From positions 568,001-632,000 of the forward strand of contig OX326958.1 of NCBI GenBank assembly GCA_946800325.1: a stretch of 64,000 nt of DNA. The letters run 5' to 3'. Both the position numbers and the translations under genes were made by a program. Below, piece after piece: positions 1-10,871 of the stretch (the stretch's first letter is position 1; the number at the start of each line of letters is the position of its first letter). The DNA comes from Luzula sylvatica (lineage: Eukaryota; Streptophyta; Magnoliopsida; Poales; Juncaceae). The notes under the pieces were generated by a model that saw only the letters and a program-made list of their open reading frames with translations, was not told the DNA's origin and ran no database searches.

Positions 1-120
1 TAGCTTTTTGTACCAAATGAGACAAGTAATTGTTCATAGTTAAAAGGGTACTACATAGGAAGCCAATGACATGCATATCTAACGGTCCTCTCCATATTTG
101 AAATAAAATCAACTTTTTTT

Positions 121-832
121 ATTAGCGACCTATTCATCGTTTTATTTTTGTGCTTGCAATAGATGGACGAGGAGGTAGCATCAAAAGGAGCAAAGCAAAT
201 TAGAAATTCTAATTGGAATCCCGAGACAAGCGAGTGTTCATTAAAGTTTTTGGCCGAGCAAGCTACCAAGGGCAACAAGCCAGAAAAAGGGTTTAAAAGT
301 GTCACACTTTCCACTGCAACTAAGCATGTCAACGAGAAGATCTACACAAATTTTACGGCTATCAACGTACAAAATCATCTTAGAACCATTAAGACAAATT
401 GGAAAATTATCCAAAATCTTAAATCGTTGAGCGGCAACAGTTATGACCACGATACCAACACAATAGTGATGGATTCCGACGTATACACCACATACATTAG
501 GTTATTATTATTTTGTGCGATTATTGTTTTTATTTTTGCGATAATTATTTTACTGTACAACTTTCGAATATTAGATATATAATTTGCAGTCACATCCAAG
601 CGAAGCAAAATTTATAAACAAATCAATCAGTTTTTATAACGAGATGGAAATATTTTATTTATGCTTTTTTACCCTAGTTAATCTATCAAATAAATTCATT
701 TCATATCTAATTAAAATAAAAAAATGAAAAGTATGTATTTTTAACACAAGAAACAAACAAGGGATTGTGTATCCATAATTTTAGAATCCAATAAACCAAA
801 CAACACACATGGATAGTCAAAATACATGGATA
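121..832. repeat. Direct duplication, left copy (712 bp)
   Basis: The sequence from ATTAGCGAC at 121 to ACATGGATA ending at 832 is repeated almost base for base at 3360-4072. It includes the Myb/SANT-like fragment. I saw about a dozen substitutions and a one-base indel by eye. The left copy ends exactly where the CACTA element begins. Confidence 0.85.
163..720 (+). pseudogene. Myb/SANT-like domain gene fragment, copy 1
   Basis: The open frame at 163-582 starts MDEEVASKGAKQIRNSNW and matches the Myb/SANT-like domain (Myb_DNA-bind_3) of plant L10-interacting-MYB or Harbinger-accessory proteins: W-x-PE, then LxEQATKGNKPEKGF, then a helix with VNEKI and NHLRTIKxNW. After YTTYIR (about 502) the frame runs into hydrophobic sequence that looks like a translated intron: a donor GTTATT follows ATTAG, and an acceptor TTTGCAG lies at about 585. 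The next exon reads SHPSEAKFINKSISFYNEME, the expected continuation of the domain. Joining that donor to that acceptor leaves the frame off by one base, so the gene is probably dead, or the splice site differs. No complete gene is visible around it. The membrane-like C-terminus of the uninterrupted frame is judged an artefact. Confidence 0.6.
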
Positions 833-3358
833 CACTACAACAGATAGGCTTATCAGCGACGGGGGTCTTTTTTCAGCGACTGCCCGTCGCTAATAAGTAG
901 GACCTTTTGCGTTGGCCCGTCGCAGAACATTATCACCGACGGTATAATTTCCGTCGGCCCGTCGAAGATACCCCATATTTTCCGTCGGCCCGTCGAAGAA
1001 CTATAAAACCGTCGGAAAAATTCCCCGTCGGCCCGTCGGTAACATAAAGACCGTCGGTGAAGCCCGCCGTCGGCCCGTCGGTAATTATACACCCGTCGCA
1101 AAAGAATTCCGTCGGCCCGTCGTTTTTACTCGGCCCGTCGGTGAAGCCCGCCGTGGGCCCGTCGGTGAAAAGCTAACCGTCGCAGATGCATTCAAAAACC
1201 GCGCTCTCCGCTGGCCCATCTTTGCCCGTCGCAAATAGTTCTCGCGGCCCGTCGGTGAAGCCCGCCGTCGGCCCGTCGGTGAAAATCTAACCGTCGCAGA
1301 TGCATTCAAAAACTGCGCTCTCCGCTGGCCCATCCAAAACCCGTCGCAAATAGTTCTCGCGGCCCGTCGCAGATAACAAATACCCGTCGGTAATATATAC
1401 CGACGGGCCGTCGGTGATATGATTAGCACCCATATATAACCCCGCCCAGCTTTCGTCCCTCTTTTCGCTCATCCATTCTCACAGCCCCCCCCCCCCCCCC
1501 CCCCCCCACTCCTCTCCTTCTCTCCCCTTCCCCCTTCGCCCGCACAGCCCCCCTCCCCTCTCAGTCGCCCTCACAGCCCCCATCCCCTCTCAGTCGCCCT
1601 CACAAATCCCCTCCCCTCTCAGTCGCCCTCACATCCCCCTCCCTCTCAACGCTCTCACAGCCCCCCTTTCCTCAGTCGCCCTCACAGCCCCCCTCCCTCT
1701 CCGTCTCCGAAGGTTTGCTCGTTTTTCTGGTAGTTGTTCGTTTCAATGGTTGAAGGTATTATTTCTCTTTAGAGGCTTAATTAAGTTAATTTTGAATTTT
1801 TAGGCTTGATTAGGTTTAGAATATGTTGAATTTTTTTTTGGAATGTTTCGTTTTTATTTTTAGGCTTAATTATCTCGGTTTTTTAAACTATTTTTTTTTT
1901 TAGCAAATTTGTTCTTCATTTATTTTCGAATTGATTTTTTTAAATCTGTTTTTGTTAGGTCAAATTTTTGGGTGTTTTATTTGAATATGTTATTGTAAAT
2001 TTGTTTTAAAGCAGTTTTAAATCTGATTAATTAGGTCTGTGATTATTTTTTAAATCTGTTTTAAAATTATTTTTGTATCTGCTTTAATTTAGATCTGAAT
2101 TTTTTTTATTTAAATCAGTTTTAAATATATTTTTGGAATATTTGTAGGTTTAAATCTGTTCTGAATTTTTTTAAAGGCATTAAATTTGTTTTTTAGGTTG
2201 AAGACTAAAATCTCGGCAGCTGTCTCGTCTCTCGGGTTTGGTGTGCTGAAATCCGACGAACTCTCCTGCTCTCTCTTGGTTGAAGGTATGCTCCTCTCTC
2301 TAGGTTTAGTTTGCATTTAGATTTAAATTTAGGTCTAATTAGGTTTAAAAAATTTTGTATCTGGATTTTACATTCGTATTTTAAATCTGGATTTTTAGGC
2401 TTAAATAACTATTGTTTTTAGGAATTTTGAATCTGTTATAAATTTGTTTTAGGTTTTTAAATATGGATTTTTAGTGTTTGTAGGCTTAAATGTGGAATTT
2501 GAATCTGTTTTTTAGTATTTTAAATCTGAATTTTTTTTTTAATCTGATTTTTTTAAAAATCTGTTTTAAATATATTATTTTAAATTTGTTAATTATTTTT
2601 GCTGAAATCTGTTTAATTAGTTATTATTATTTTTGGAAACTTGGATTCTGGTCTTTTTGGCGAACTAAGTAATCAACTCCGGACCAAGGTTAATAATTGT
2701 TCAATTTTTAAAATTTATTTGTTGATATTGTATATGTGTGAAAAATGCGTAGTATAAATATCTTAGTTTGTATTTAGGATTTTAGAGTTTAGATTTAGGT
2801 TTAGATTTAGTAGAAAAATATTAGTTTGGATTTAGTAGAAAAATATTAGGTTTAGATTTAGGTTTTAATTGTTGTTTGGATGTAGTACTTTATTTGTTGC
2901 GATTATAATTTATGGTTATATATTGTTGAGTTATGAAATTTTTAATATATTTTTTATTACAAAAAATATAAAAATAATAAAAATAATAAGTACTAAATTA
3001 TATTAAATATATTTCTAATATGTTTATGAAATTTCCAACATATATTTCTAATATACTCTCAGCGACGGCCCGCCGGAGATACTATCTGCGACGGCCCGCC
3101 GGAGATAGTATCTGCGACGGCCCGCCGGAGATACTCTCAGCGACGGCCCGCCGGAGATACTCTCTGCGACGGCCCGCCGGAGAAAGATCAACCGTCGGAA
3201 AAATTAACATCAGCGACGGCCCGTCGGAAAAATTGACATCAGCGACGCCCCTTTCAGCGACGGGAGATCAGCGACGGGTTGCCGTCGGTAAAACTTTCAG
3301 CGACGGTTTTTGGGAGTATCAGCGACGGTTTTTACCGTCGCTGATGTGCAGATCTGTT
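833..3358. mobile_element. Non-autonomous CACTA (En/Spm-like) transposon
   Basis: The left end is CACTACAACAGATAGGCTTA followed by dense subterminal repeats of the CCGTCGG / CCGTCGC type (850-1430). The right end carries the same repeats (3060-3345) and the inverted terminal sequence CTGATGTGCAGATCTGTT. These are hallmarks of the CACTA superfamily. No transposase frame is present. The interior holds a C-tract (1485-1507), degenerate CT-rich repeats built on CTCAGTCGCCCTCACA (1508-1700) and AT-rich intron-like DNA. The last six or so bases of the right terminus (expected GTAGTG) are absent: the end is fused directly to the second copy of the flanking duplication. The open frames inside it are repeat translations, not genes. 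Confidence 0.8.
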
Positions 3359-3359
3359 T

Positions 3360-4072
3360 ATTAGCGACTTATTCATCGTTTTATTTTTCTGCTTGCAATA
3401 GATGGACGAGGAGGTAGCATCAAAAGGAGCAAAGCAAATTAGAAATTCTAATTGGAATCCCGAGACAAGCGAGTGTTGGTTAAAGTTTTTGGCCGAGCAA
3501 GCTACCAAGGGCAACAAGCCAGAAAAAGGGTTTAAAAGTGTCACACTTTCCACTGCAACTAAGCATGTCAACGAGAAGATCTACACAAATTTTACGGCTA
3601 TCAACGTACAAAATCATCTTAGAACCATTAAGAGAAATTGGAAAATTATCCAAAATCTTAAATCGTTGAGCGGCAATAGTTATGACCACGATACCAACAC
3701 AATAGTGATGGATTCCGACGTATACACCACATACATTAGGTTATTATTATTTTGTGCGATTATTGTTTTTATTTTTGCGATAATTATTTTACTATACAAC
3801 TTTCGAATATTAGATATATAATTTGCAGTCACATCCAAGCGAAGCAAAATTTATAAACAAATCAATCAGTTTTTATAACGAGATGGAAATATTTTATTTA
3901 TGCTGTTTTACCCTAGTTAATCTATCAAATAAATTCATTTCATATCTAATTAGAATAAAAAAAATGAAAATAATGTATTTTTAACACAAGAAACAAACAA
4001 GGGATTGTGTATCCAAAATTTTAGAATCCAACAAACCAAACAACACACATGGATAGTCAAAATACATGGATA
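3360..4072. repeat. Direct duplication, right copy
   Basis: Near-identical copy of 121-832. Past 4072 the sequence continues GTGAATACATGGATAG, which is presumably the original sequence interrupted by the CACTA element in the left copy. Confidence 0.85.
3402..3960 (+). pseudogene. Myb/SANT-like domain gene fragment, copy 2
   Basis: Second copy of the fragment at 163-720; the 139-codon frame (3402-3821) differs from copy 1 at only a couple of residues (S to W in the SECxLKFL segment, T to R in IKxNW). It shares the same apparent intron, with donor after ATTAG and acceptor TTTGCAG at about 3824, and the same one-base phase mismatch, so the defect predates the duplication. The W found here is what the family has at that helix position, so copy 2 looks closer to the ancestral sequence. 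Confidence 0.6.
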
Positions 4073-4248
4073 GTGAATACATGGATAGCAAAATGGGTAA
4101 TGATATTGACAGGAAATAATATTACTAGAAACAGGAAATTTAAACTTGAAATGGTAATTTTATTTTTACGTGGATAGTCTCGCCCAGCGAATCAACATAC
4201 CGAAACCTTGTTCTCGTCCATCTCTCGCATGCTCGAACCTTAACATTT

Positions 4249-4620
4249 GCTCTGATACCACTTGTTAAGATCGTCACCGCAAACAAACACACAAGAACAA
4301 CACACAAACACAAGTATTTTTACGTGAAAACCCCGAAGGAAAAAAACTACTGCCGCCGGCACTCAAACTATTTTACTATAATGGAGAAAGAGATAATACA
4401 ATTGTTTGTACTTGTTAGAATGAATAAAACTTTAGCCTAGCCTTATATTTATAGCTAAACTCCTACCCAATACAAGAAAATAATACAAGGAAATAATATT
4501 TGTCTTAATTACCATTCAATCATGGCAATAACAATATATGGAGAATTTTATTATTTCTTCAAAATTTCTTTTTTCCAATTTTCTAATCCTTGGATTTCCA
4601 AAAATCTCCATACCATAACA
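4249..4620 (-). mobile_element. Copia-type 5' LTR with primer-binding site (truncated or solo element)
   Basis: Read on the minus strand, an LTR runs from TGTTATGG.. (4620) to ..CTTAACA (4263), with matching TGTTA/TAACA ends and a length of 358 bp. It is followed by AG and then TGGTATCAGAGC at 4260-4249, the primer-binding site complementary to initiator methionine tRNA used by plant Copia elements. The LTR contains the GTTTTCACG-type block and a TATA-like stretch. No gag or pol follows within the window, so only the 5' end survives, or this is a TRIM-like short element. Confidence 0.7.
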
Positions 4621-5854
4621 AAATATATACCCGACCTGTCAAGTAAACGTGTAATTTCACCCGTCCCATTTAGTACCCCACGTGTTTACGGAATATTCAC
4701 GAAATCTTTTACACATACTGAAATATATACAAAAACATTATAATATACTAACATGATTTTTTCAAATTAGAATGACATTGCATAACATAATATAATTTCA
4801 CAAATACACAACAAAAAATATTAACTAACAAAAAATAAAATTGACGGCTATAAGAGTAGAAAAAATATTTATTTAGAAAATAAACAGAAAATGTATAATA
4901 TTTTTACGAAAATACCCTGATCTGTTGGTTGGTACGTAACAATACCCTGATCTGTTGGTTGGTACCAGTGTATTTTTTTTTACATTATGAACATTGTAAC
5001 TATACATTCAAAATATATGTTATTGCATGTTATTATACTCATATAAATAATGTTATTTTGTTAGTTAATATTTCTTCGTCTAAGAAAGATGACATATTTT
5101 TATAAAGTTCCCAAAATACTTCTCACTAATTACAATATGTATTAGGAACAAAAAAACAAAAATAAGAAATTAGTGAAATTGATGTTGGTATGGTTTTTAG
5201 CGTTATGCGAATTGTCCAAATCGGAGACACTCCTAATTAGACACGAATTTCAAGAAGAAAAAAAATTAAAAAAATTAAGTAGTTGTTACACAAAATTTGA
5301 GTTTTTTTTTTTAAACATGAAAATAGCTTCTCTGTTAAATAAAATAATTATAATTTAGGAAAAAGTAGACAAAAGAACGAGAAGAACAAAAGAAAATAGT
5401 GATTACCATCTTCCACATTGAAGATGGTTTTCAGAAGAATAGGCAAGCTTGTAATCGATTTTAACCATTATATATCCTGAAAATATAAAACAAATAAGAT
5501 AATAAAAAATATATATATAAAACAAATAATATCGACATTTGCAACAACAACCAAAAATCAACCTCAACATTCTAAATTGCAAAACAAAAACAAAAAACGT
5601 CCCTAAAAAATCCAAAATTCATAAAGGTTAATGTTAATATCATTATGGATAGTTTGAAGGTTAATGTTAATGATTTGATAAGACTGTCACGTTAACACTT
5701 ACTAAAAAAACAGAGGACCTAAATAAAACGAATTAAAAGTGAGAAAACTTAAACTGAACTTCAAAGAAAAAATTATCAAAACTAAAAAAAACAATATTCA
5801 AGAGAGACAAACTTCAAAAAATATTGGATTTATCTTCGGAGTTCATTTTATTTA
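4621..5854. other. AT-rich intergenic DNA, no gene seen
   Basis: No coding frame with recognisable similarity. It contains a short tandem duplication of AATACCCTGATCTGTTGG at about 4912-4968. A stretch at about 5105-5170 resembles 8709-8770, the region upstream of the second small membrane gene, so it may be a relic of a third unit of that tandem family. Confidence 0.5.
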
Positions 5855-5925
5855 GGAAAAATTTCAAAAAAAACCCAATTTTTTTTTGGATATTGCACCA
5901 ATTTTTTTGCAAACTCCAAAAAAAT

Positions 5926-5989
<64 letters not shown>

Positions 5990-6716
5990 ACACACACACA
6001 CAACCCATGGAGGTCAAATTTAATTTTGAACGGAGTTAATATTTGTTGGACCAAAATATCTTTCTATTTTCATATTTAGTTTGTAAAAAAAAAATTAATT
6101 TTAAAAAAATTCATGTATATCTTTTTAACCCATATAATTTCAAAAACAATATTATTATATATTATAGTCATATGATTTTGATATTCATTTATTATTTTTA
6201 TGAAAAACTAACATCAAATAACAACAAAATATTAAAAAAACACACCTTGAAAATATTTATAAAAATAAAAGATTATGAAACTATAAAAATAAATATAAAA
6301 AGAATGAGAAATAAAACTAACATTTAAAATATAATTTCAAGGTATTCTTTTAACATTGATGTTTATTTTATTATTAGTTGTTGTGACTTTTTCTTGAAAA
6401 ATAATAAATGAATATTAAAATCATATAAGCATAGTACATATTAATTTTATTTTTGAAATTATTATATGTTAAAAAATATTTATGATTTATTTCAAAATTA
6501 ATAAAATATAACAAAAAGATGTATTGTCAGTATAAAATATGAAAAAAAAAATAGTTTGGTTCAAAAAGTATTTAACATTATCCAAAATTAGATTTAACTC
6601 TTATAGAGATACTTGAAAACAAAATTTGGTTCGAGAGAGTTTTTTGGAGCTTCCAAAAATATAGGAGTTTTTTTTACAATATCTAAATAAGTTAGGATTT
6701 TTTTTGAAAATTTCCC
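5855..6716. mobile_element. Mutator-type MITE with C-tract and AC repeat
   Basis: The terminal sequences GGAAAAATTTCAAAAAAA (left) and TTTTTTTGAAAATTTCCC (right) form inverted repeats that continue imperfectly for about 60 bp. The element is flanked by the perfect 9-bp duplication TTTTATTTA (5846-5854 and 6717-6725), the size made by Mutator-like transposases. It has no coding capacity. Near its left end lies a run of 49 C (5927-5975) followed by about 13 AC units to 6001. Related but more decayed sequence, including the CACCTTGAAAATAT block, occurs at about 14100-14840 and 20040-20600. Confidence 0.8.
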
Positions 6717-6962
6717 TTTTATTTAAGGAATCTCAAGGTATCACAATTATATTAAAAAACAAATAAACATTGCAAAAGTAAAAACGACCAAGAACGCAAA
6801 CTGAACAAATATTCAACGGATATACAAAACTCGGTTTCGTCGATTCGCAAATAACTAAAAATATCTAAAATAGAATTTCAGTTAAAAATAAGGTGTTATA
6901 TGCATTTCTTTTGCATTTAAGAAAAAAGAGGGTGAAAGGAGGAGGCATCAGAATCATCAATT

Positions 6963-7223
6963 ATGACTGCAGTCAAAAATTATTATGCATTCATTGTGTT
7001 TTGTATGGCCTTCGCCGCTGAAAGGATGTATATCGATATCGAAAACGAAAAGGGGGGAAACGGGGCATTGTTGTTGTGGGGGTGTATCGTTGGACGGGTC
7101 TTGTTGTTGAGCGGCTTGCTTTTGAGTCTACCTTATGTGGGGACGAAGACTTCGTTCGCGACTGTGGCGAGAGTTTCTCTCGTTGCGTTAGTAATGGGTT
7201 TGCTCGCGTGGGATCTTAAATAA
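6963..7223 (+). CDS. Small three-segment membrane protein, unknown family (copy 1)
   Basis: An 86-codon frame with about three hydrophobic segments (residues roughly 7-20, 34-57 and 65-83) and the C-terminus AWDLK. I do not recognise the family and infer no function beyond likely membrane insertion. A paralogue lies at 8986-9294: upstream DNA (a TGCATTTCTTTT block, then AAAAAAG.GGGTGAAAG), downstream DNA (GTTAGTCCTTA, then TTAATTAATGTATGTTAATTTG) and the AWDL ending are shared, which argues for a real tandem gene family rather than chance frames. The start is the first ATG after the conserved GAATCAT block. This copy is 16 residues shorter than its paralogue and lacks part of the region before the last segment. 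Confidence 0.55.
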   Translation: MTAVKNYYAFIVFCMAFAAERMYIDIENEKGGNGALLLWGCIVGRVLLLSGLLLSLPYVGTKTSFATVARVSLVALVMGLLAWDLK

Positions 7224-8435
7224 TTTTCTTCACGTTAGTCCTTACTAAAAAAAAATTCTGAATAATTTGTGTTGGTTATAAAATATTATATAGAGTTAAT
7301 TAATGTATGTTAATTTGCTTTTTATGTGTGAAGTCGCCAAATAATAGATGGGCGGAAGAAACGTATTTTATAAAGATATTGGTGCTATTTTAAGCGTTTT
7401 AATTATGTTGTTCTTGTAAAATTATATATTAATTTATTTATTAACAAATTATTTATATACACACGCTTCATTATATTGGTGAACTTATATAAACTCCATA
7501 GTTTTGACAATTTCATCATTGTTCGTAAACCGGATCCATTGATTTGACATACAATATCCGAATGCTTATTTGAAAAATATTCCTGGAAATATTCATCGAC
7601 ATATAAAATTATAAACCAGAGAGTTTAAAGCATTTTACAATTTCATTATAGTATTGATGAAATGTTATTTTGTAACTTAATATTAAACTTTGTTTATGTG
7701 AAAAAGCCTGATGTAATATCCTTCAACATATAATACCGGTATGAGTCGAGACGATGATATGGTGTCGTAGAACAGGTACCGGTACCGGTACGGATATTGG
7801 TACGGGTATCGAACATGATTTTGCATCGGCTGTACGAACTGAAACGTGCACAGACAAGGGAGATTATCAGAAGTATCAGTTTCTTTCACCCCATGATTTC
7901 TGAAAAATTCACTTATATTTTTACCCACGAAATTTATGCAAACCATATTCTTCACGGCAAACCTATAATTATTTTTCTTCATTTTTCTTTCTTTTTAATT
8001 AGATTTGTCAATAATATAATACTGAGAATCGAGTTCCAATTAAATTTATTATTATATTTGATTTAGCATTAGGTTCCATTCCTCGATCTTATTTTCGAAT
8101 TTCATTTTGGTGAATCATGTGTTTCTTTCTTTATTCACGATTTAGCATTGAATTCCAGTTCCGTTTAGTATCGGACATTTTATTTTCAAGCTCTTTAAAC
8201 TTTTTTGGTATTAACTAATTTCTGATTCGGATATTAATCAAATTCTGATGTACAAATTAGATTAATTAGTCTTCATATATGCAATTTTGATTGATAATTA
8301 TGCAATTGAGATGCACAAATTAATGATTTTTGGTTGGTGCATAAAAAAACCCATTTGAACCGACTCTGTACATTGAATATATATGTTATTTCTAGAACTA
8401 ATATTTTTTCGTGTAAAAGCGATTACTCATATTAT

Positions 8436-8693
8436 TTTTTTTTGAAGGAGGTTTGACCATGTGTCGAGACCTCGAATATATTAGATCAAAGAAGTGAAAC
8501 GAAAGAGAGAATTTGGGGAGAATATATAAGACAATATTCTTATTTTTTTTTGAAGAGAATCCTAAGCCAAGAATCGTGGTCATTATAGGTCTTTTTTTTA
8601 TATTGATGCCGCCGGGATTCGAACCCACAACCTCTACAACATGAGGATTTATTGTGCTGAGCACTCAACCATCTAGGCTATGGGACCATTGGC
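8436..8693 (-). mobile_element. tRNA-derived SINE with 12-bp target-site duplication
   Basis: On the minus strand the element begins near 8693 and shows an RNA polymerase III A box TAGCCTAGATGG (8680-8669) and a perfect B box GGTTCGAATCC (8625-8615), with body and T/A-rich tail running to about 8436. It is flanked by the perfect duplication TACTCATATTAT (8424-8435 and 8694-8705). Spacing of the two boxes is typical of plant SINEs. No folded tRNA follows, so this is not a tRNA gene. Confidence 0.85.
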
Positions 8694-8985
8694 TACTCAT
8701 ATTATTATAAAACCCCCAAAATACTTCTCATTAGTTACGATATGCATTTGGAACAAAACAAAAACGATCATTAATGCAAAATAAACAAATATTCAATACG
8801 GTTTATGCTTTGCAGAATTATACAGAAAACTTAATCTCTCCATACGCGTTACGAACACGGATTAGTTGATCCGAAAATATCTAAAAATAGAAAAATCAGT
8901 ATACACGGTTAAAAACAGGGAACTATGTGCATTTCTTTTTCATTTTAAAAGAAAAAAGGGTGAAAGAGAGAGAGACATTAGAATC

Positions 8986-9294
8986 ATGGCTGTTTTACGG
9001 GAAGATTATTTAGGAGTCTTTACGATGTTTTGGGCCATCGCCCTTGAAATGGTGCCTATGCTCCGCGGGGAGGACGACACGTTAACCTTGTTTCTTGCTT
9101 TTTTTAGTATCTTTCAACGGGTCATGTTGATGATCGTCTTTGTTTTGCCGATACCTAATCTTTTGGTCTCTGTGTGGAAGTCTCCGGCGATGATGCTGGA
9201 ACGAGTTTCGTTAATACTGGTGATCCTCGGGACCAGCATCATCTGCACAATTCATGCATACTTAAATCTTATGCGCGCGTGGGATCTTACTTAA
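8986..9294 (+). CDS. Small three-segment membrane protein, unknown family (copy 2)
   Basis: A 102-residue protein starting MAVLREDYLGVF and ending MRAWDLT, with three strongly hydrophobic segments (about residues 8-24, 35-58 and 75-95). It is the tandem paralogue of the gene at 6963-7223, sharing AWDL at the end, the pattern F-x-x-A-x-A/E-M/R in the first segment, and both flanks. An in-frame ATG at 8866 exists, but the start at 8986 is preferred because it aligns with the conserved GAATCAT block before copy 1. The family is not recognised; function is unknown. Hydrophobic arrangement is seen; membrane location is inferred. Confidence 0.6.
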   Translation: MAVLREDYLGVFTMFWAIALEMVPMLRGEDDTLTLFLAFFSIFQRVMLMIVFVLPIPNLLVSVWKSPAMMLERVSLILVILGTSIICTIHAYLNLMRAWDLT

Positions 9295-9709
9295 AATATC
9301 ATTTACTTCAGGTTAGTCCTTATTAATACATTTTTTCTGAATATATAGATTTAATTAATGTATGTTAATTTGTTTTTATTTGTGAAGCCATCAAATGATG
9401 GATGGACGGAGGAAGGATGCGTAAGAAAATTATGTTGTTCTTGTAAGGATCACGTGAAATCGTGCCTCATTTTGTAAAATTATATATTAATTTATTAATA
9501 AATCATATGTAATATAATCTCTTTATTATAATGATGAAATTATAGGAATTGCATTGTATTGACAATTACATGTATATAAACTGGATCATTCATTTGACAT
9601 GAAATATTCGAGTGAGTATTTAAACAATATTTCTGGAAATATTCATCAACATATAAATTTTAAACCGGAGAGTTCAAACCTTTTTACAATTCCATTATTG
9701 TAAAAATTA

Positions 9710-9901
9710 GGGAAGTACTATGATAGACCCATTTTCTTATTATGAACCATTTTTTTTTGTAAGATTCTAATGTATATTTATCATTTAATGTTATTCAAAA
9801 CATAAATCTTGTAGAATTAATTAATAAATAGCTACAATTCTTAAAATATTTTTTTAAAAATAGGTCCATGATAAGAAAATTGGTCTATCATAACACTCCC
9901 C
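9710..9901. mobile_element. Mutator-type MITE (about 192 bp)
   Basis: Terminal inverted repeats GGGAAGTACTATGATAGACC (left) and its partner ending GTTATGATAGACC-like (right, reverse) extend about 39 bp. Flanks TAAAAATTA (9701-9709) and TAAATATTA (9902-9910) match at 8 of 9 positions, consistent with a slightly decayed 9-bp duplication. Confidence 0.65.
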
Positions 9902-9990
9902 TAAATATTAAATATTATTTTGTAATTTAACATTAAATATTGTTTATGTGATAAATAAGTAAATGGTTCTCGGTAAAATATATGAATATC

Positions 9991-10252
9991 AAATAGTTCT
10001 ATCATACACCCTTTTAAAAGGGTATTTTGGGTATTTTAGCAATTAATTATATTTGTAAAAGGGGTGTATCATAAAATTTATCTTTTATGGAATTTTTTGT
10101 TTAAATGAACAACAAAGAATTCTAATTTAGTCAAACATTAATTGATAAATTTATTTGAGACATTACCTTAAATATTCATAAATGATTAATTACTCCAAAT
10201 ACCCTTGAAAATGAATGTATGATAAGGAAAATTGTTTATGATAGAAGCCCCC
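9991..10252. mobile_element. MITE of the TCTATCATACACCC family, copy 1
   Basis: Ends AGTTCTATCATACACCC and GTATGATAAGG...AGAAGCCCCC are inverted repeats; the interior is about 90 percent similar by eye to 10266-10527 and 37914-38174. The first four bases are mutated (AAAT for GGGG) and no clear target duplication is seen. The repeat may encode nothing. Confidence 0.65.
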
Positions 10253-10265
10253 ATATATTAAATAT

Positions 10266-10527
10266 GGGGAGTTCTATCATACACCCTTTTACAAGGGTAT
10301 TTTGGGTATTTTAACAATTAATTATATTTGTAAAAAGGATGTATCATAAAAATTATCTTTTATGGAAATTTTGGTTTAAATGAACAACAAAAAATTTCAA
10401 TTTAGTTAAACATTAATTGATAAATATATTTGATATCTTACCTTAAATATTCATAAATGGATAATTACTCCAAATACCCTTGAAAATGGGTGTATGATAA
10501 GGAAATGAGTGTATGATAGAAGCCCCC
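10266..10527. mobile_element. MITE of the TCTATCATACACCC family, copy 2
   Basis: A 262-bp element with ends GGGGAGTTCTATCATACACC and GTGTATGATAGAAGCCCCC (imperfect inverted repeats), bounded by the perfect 9-bp duplication ATTAAATAT (10257-10265 and 10528-10536). Mutator-type by duplication length. It sits directly beside copy 1. Confidence 0.8.
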
Positions 10528-10871
10528 ATTAAATATACATGTGTTAAACGAGCATATAATAAATAAATTAAATTAAAAATTCTACTTTCACGTATTTTAT
10601 TTAATATGTTTGATTTATCATAAATTACCAAAACAATAGAAGAATTTAGAGGAAACGAGTATATTAATCTTAATTTTTTTGTTTTCATTTGGACATTATT
10701 CAAACTCCATTAACATTTCGCGTTGCTCATATCACAACAAAAATACACATTAAAACTAATTAGGAATAATTACACAATTAGTACTTCCTCCTTTTCGAAA
10801 AAAGTACATGTAGAAACTGCATAATTACCCTAATTAAAACCAAATTCAAAAATAAGATTAATTAAGAAGCC

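Noticed and set aside
5173..5358. 61-codon frame with a signal-peptide-like start (MKLMLVWFLALCEL)
   Set aside because: Low-complexity Lys/Phe tail and no homologue recognised; nearby flank similarity to the small membrane genes is too short to support a gene.
5814..6054. Open frames rich in poly-Gly or poly-Pro with His-Thr repeats
   Set aside because: They are six-frame translations of the C49/AC repeat inside a MITE.
8611..8693. A tRNA gene suggested by GGTTCGAATCC and an A box
   Set aside because: No acceptor stem or anticodon arm can be formed; the boxes belong to a SINE with a target-site duplication.
10443..10703. Frame ending [17 protein letters not shown], also seen at 38090-38281
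   Set aside because: The shared peptide is a translation of the MITE terminal region, not a protein family.
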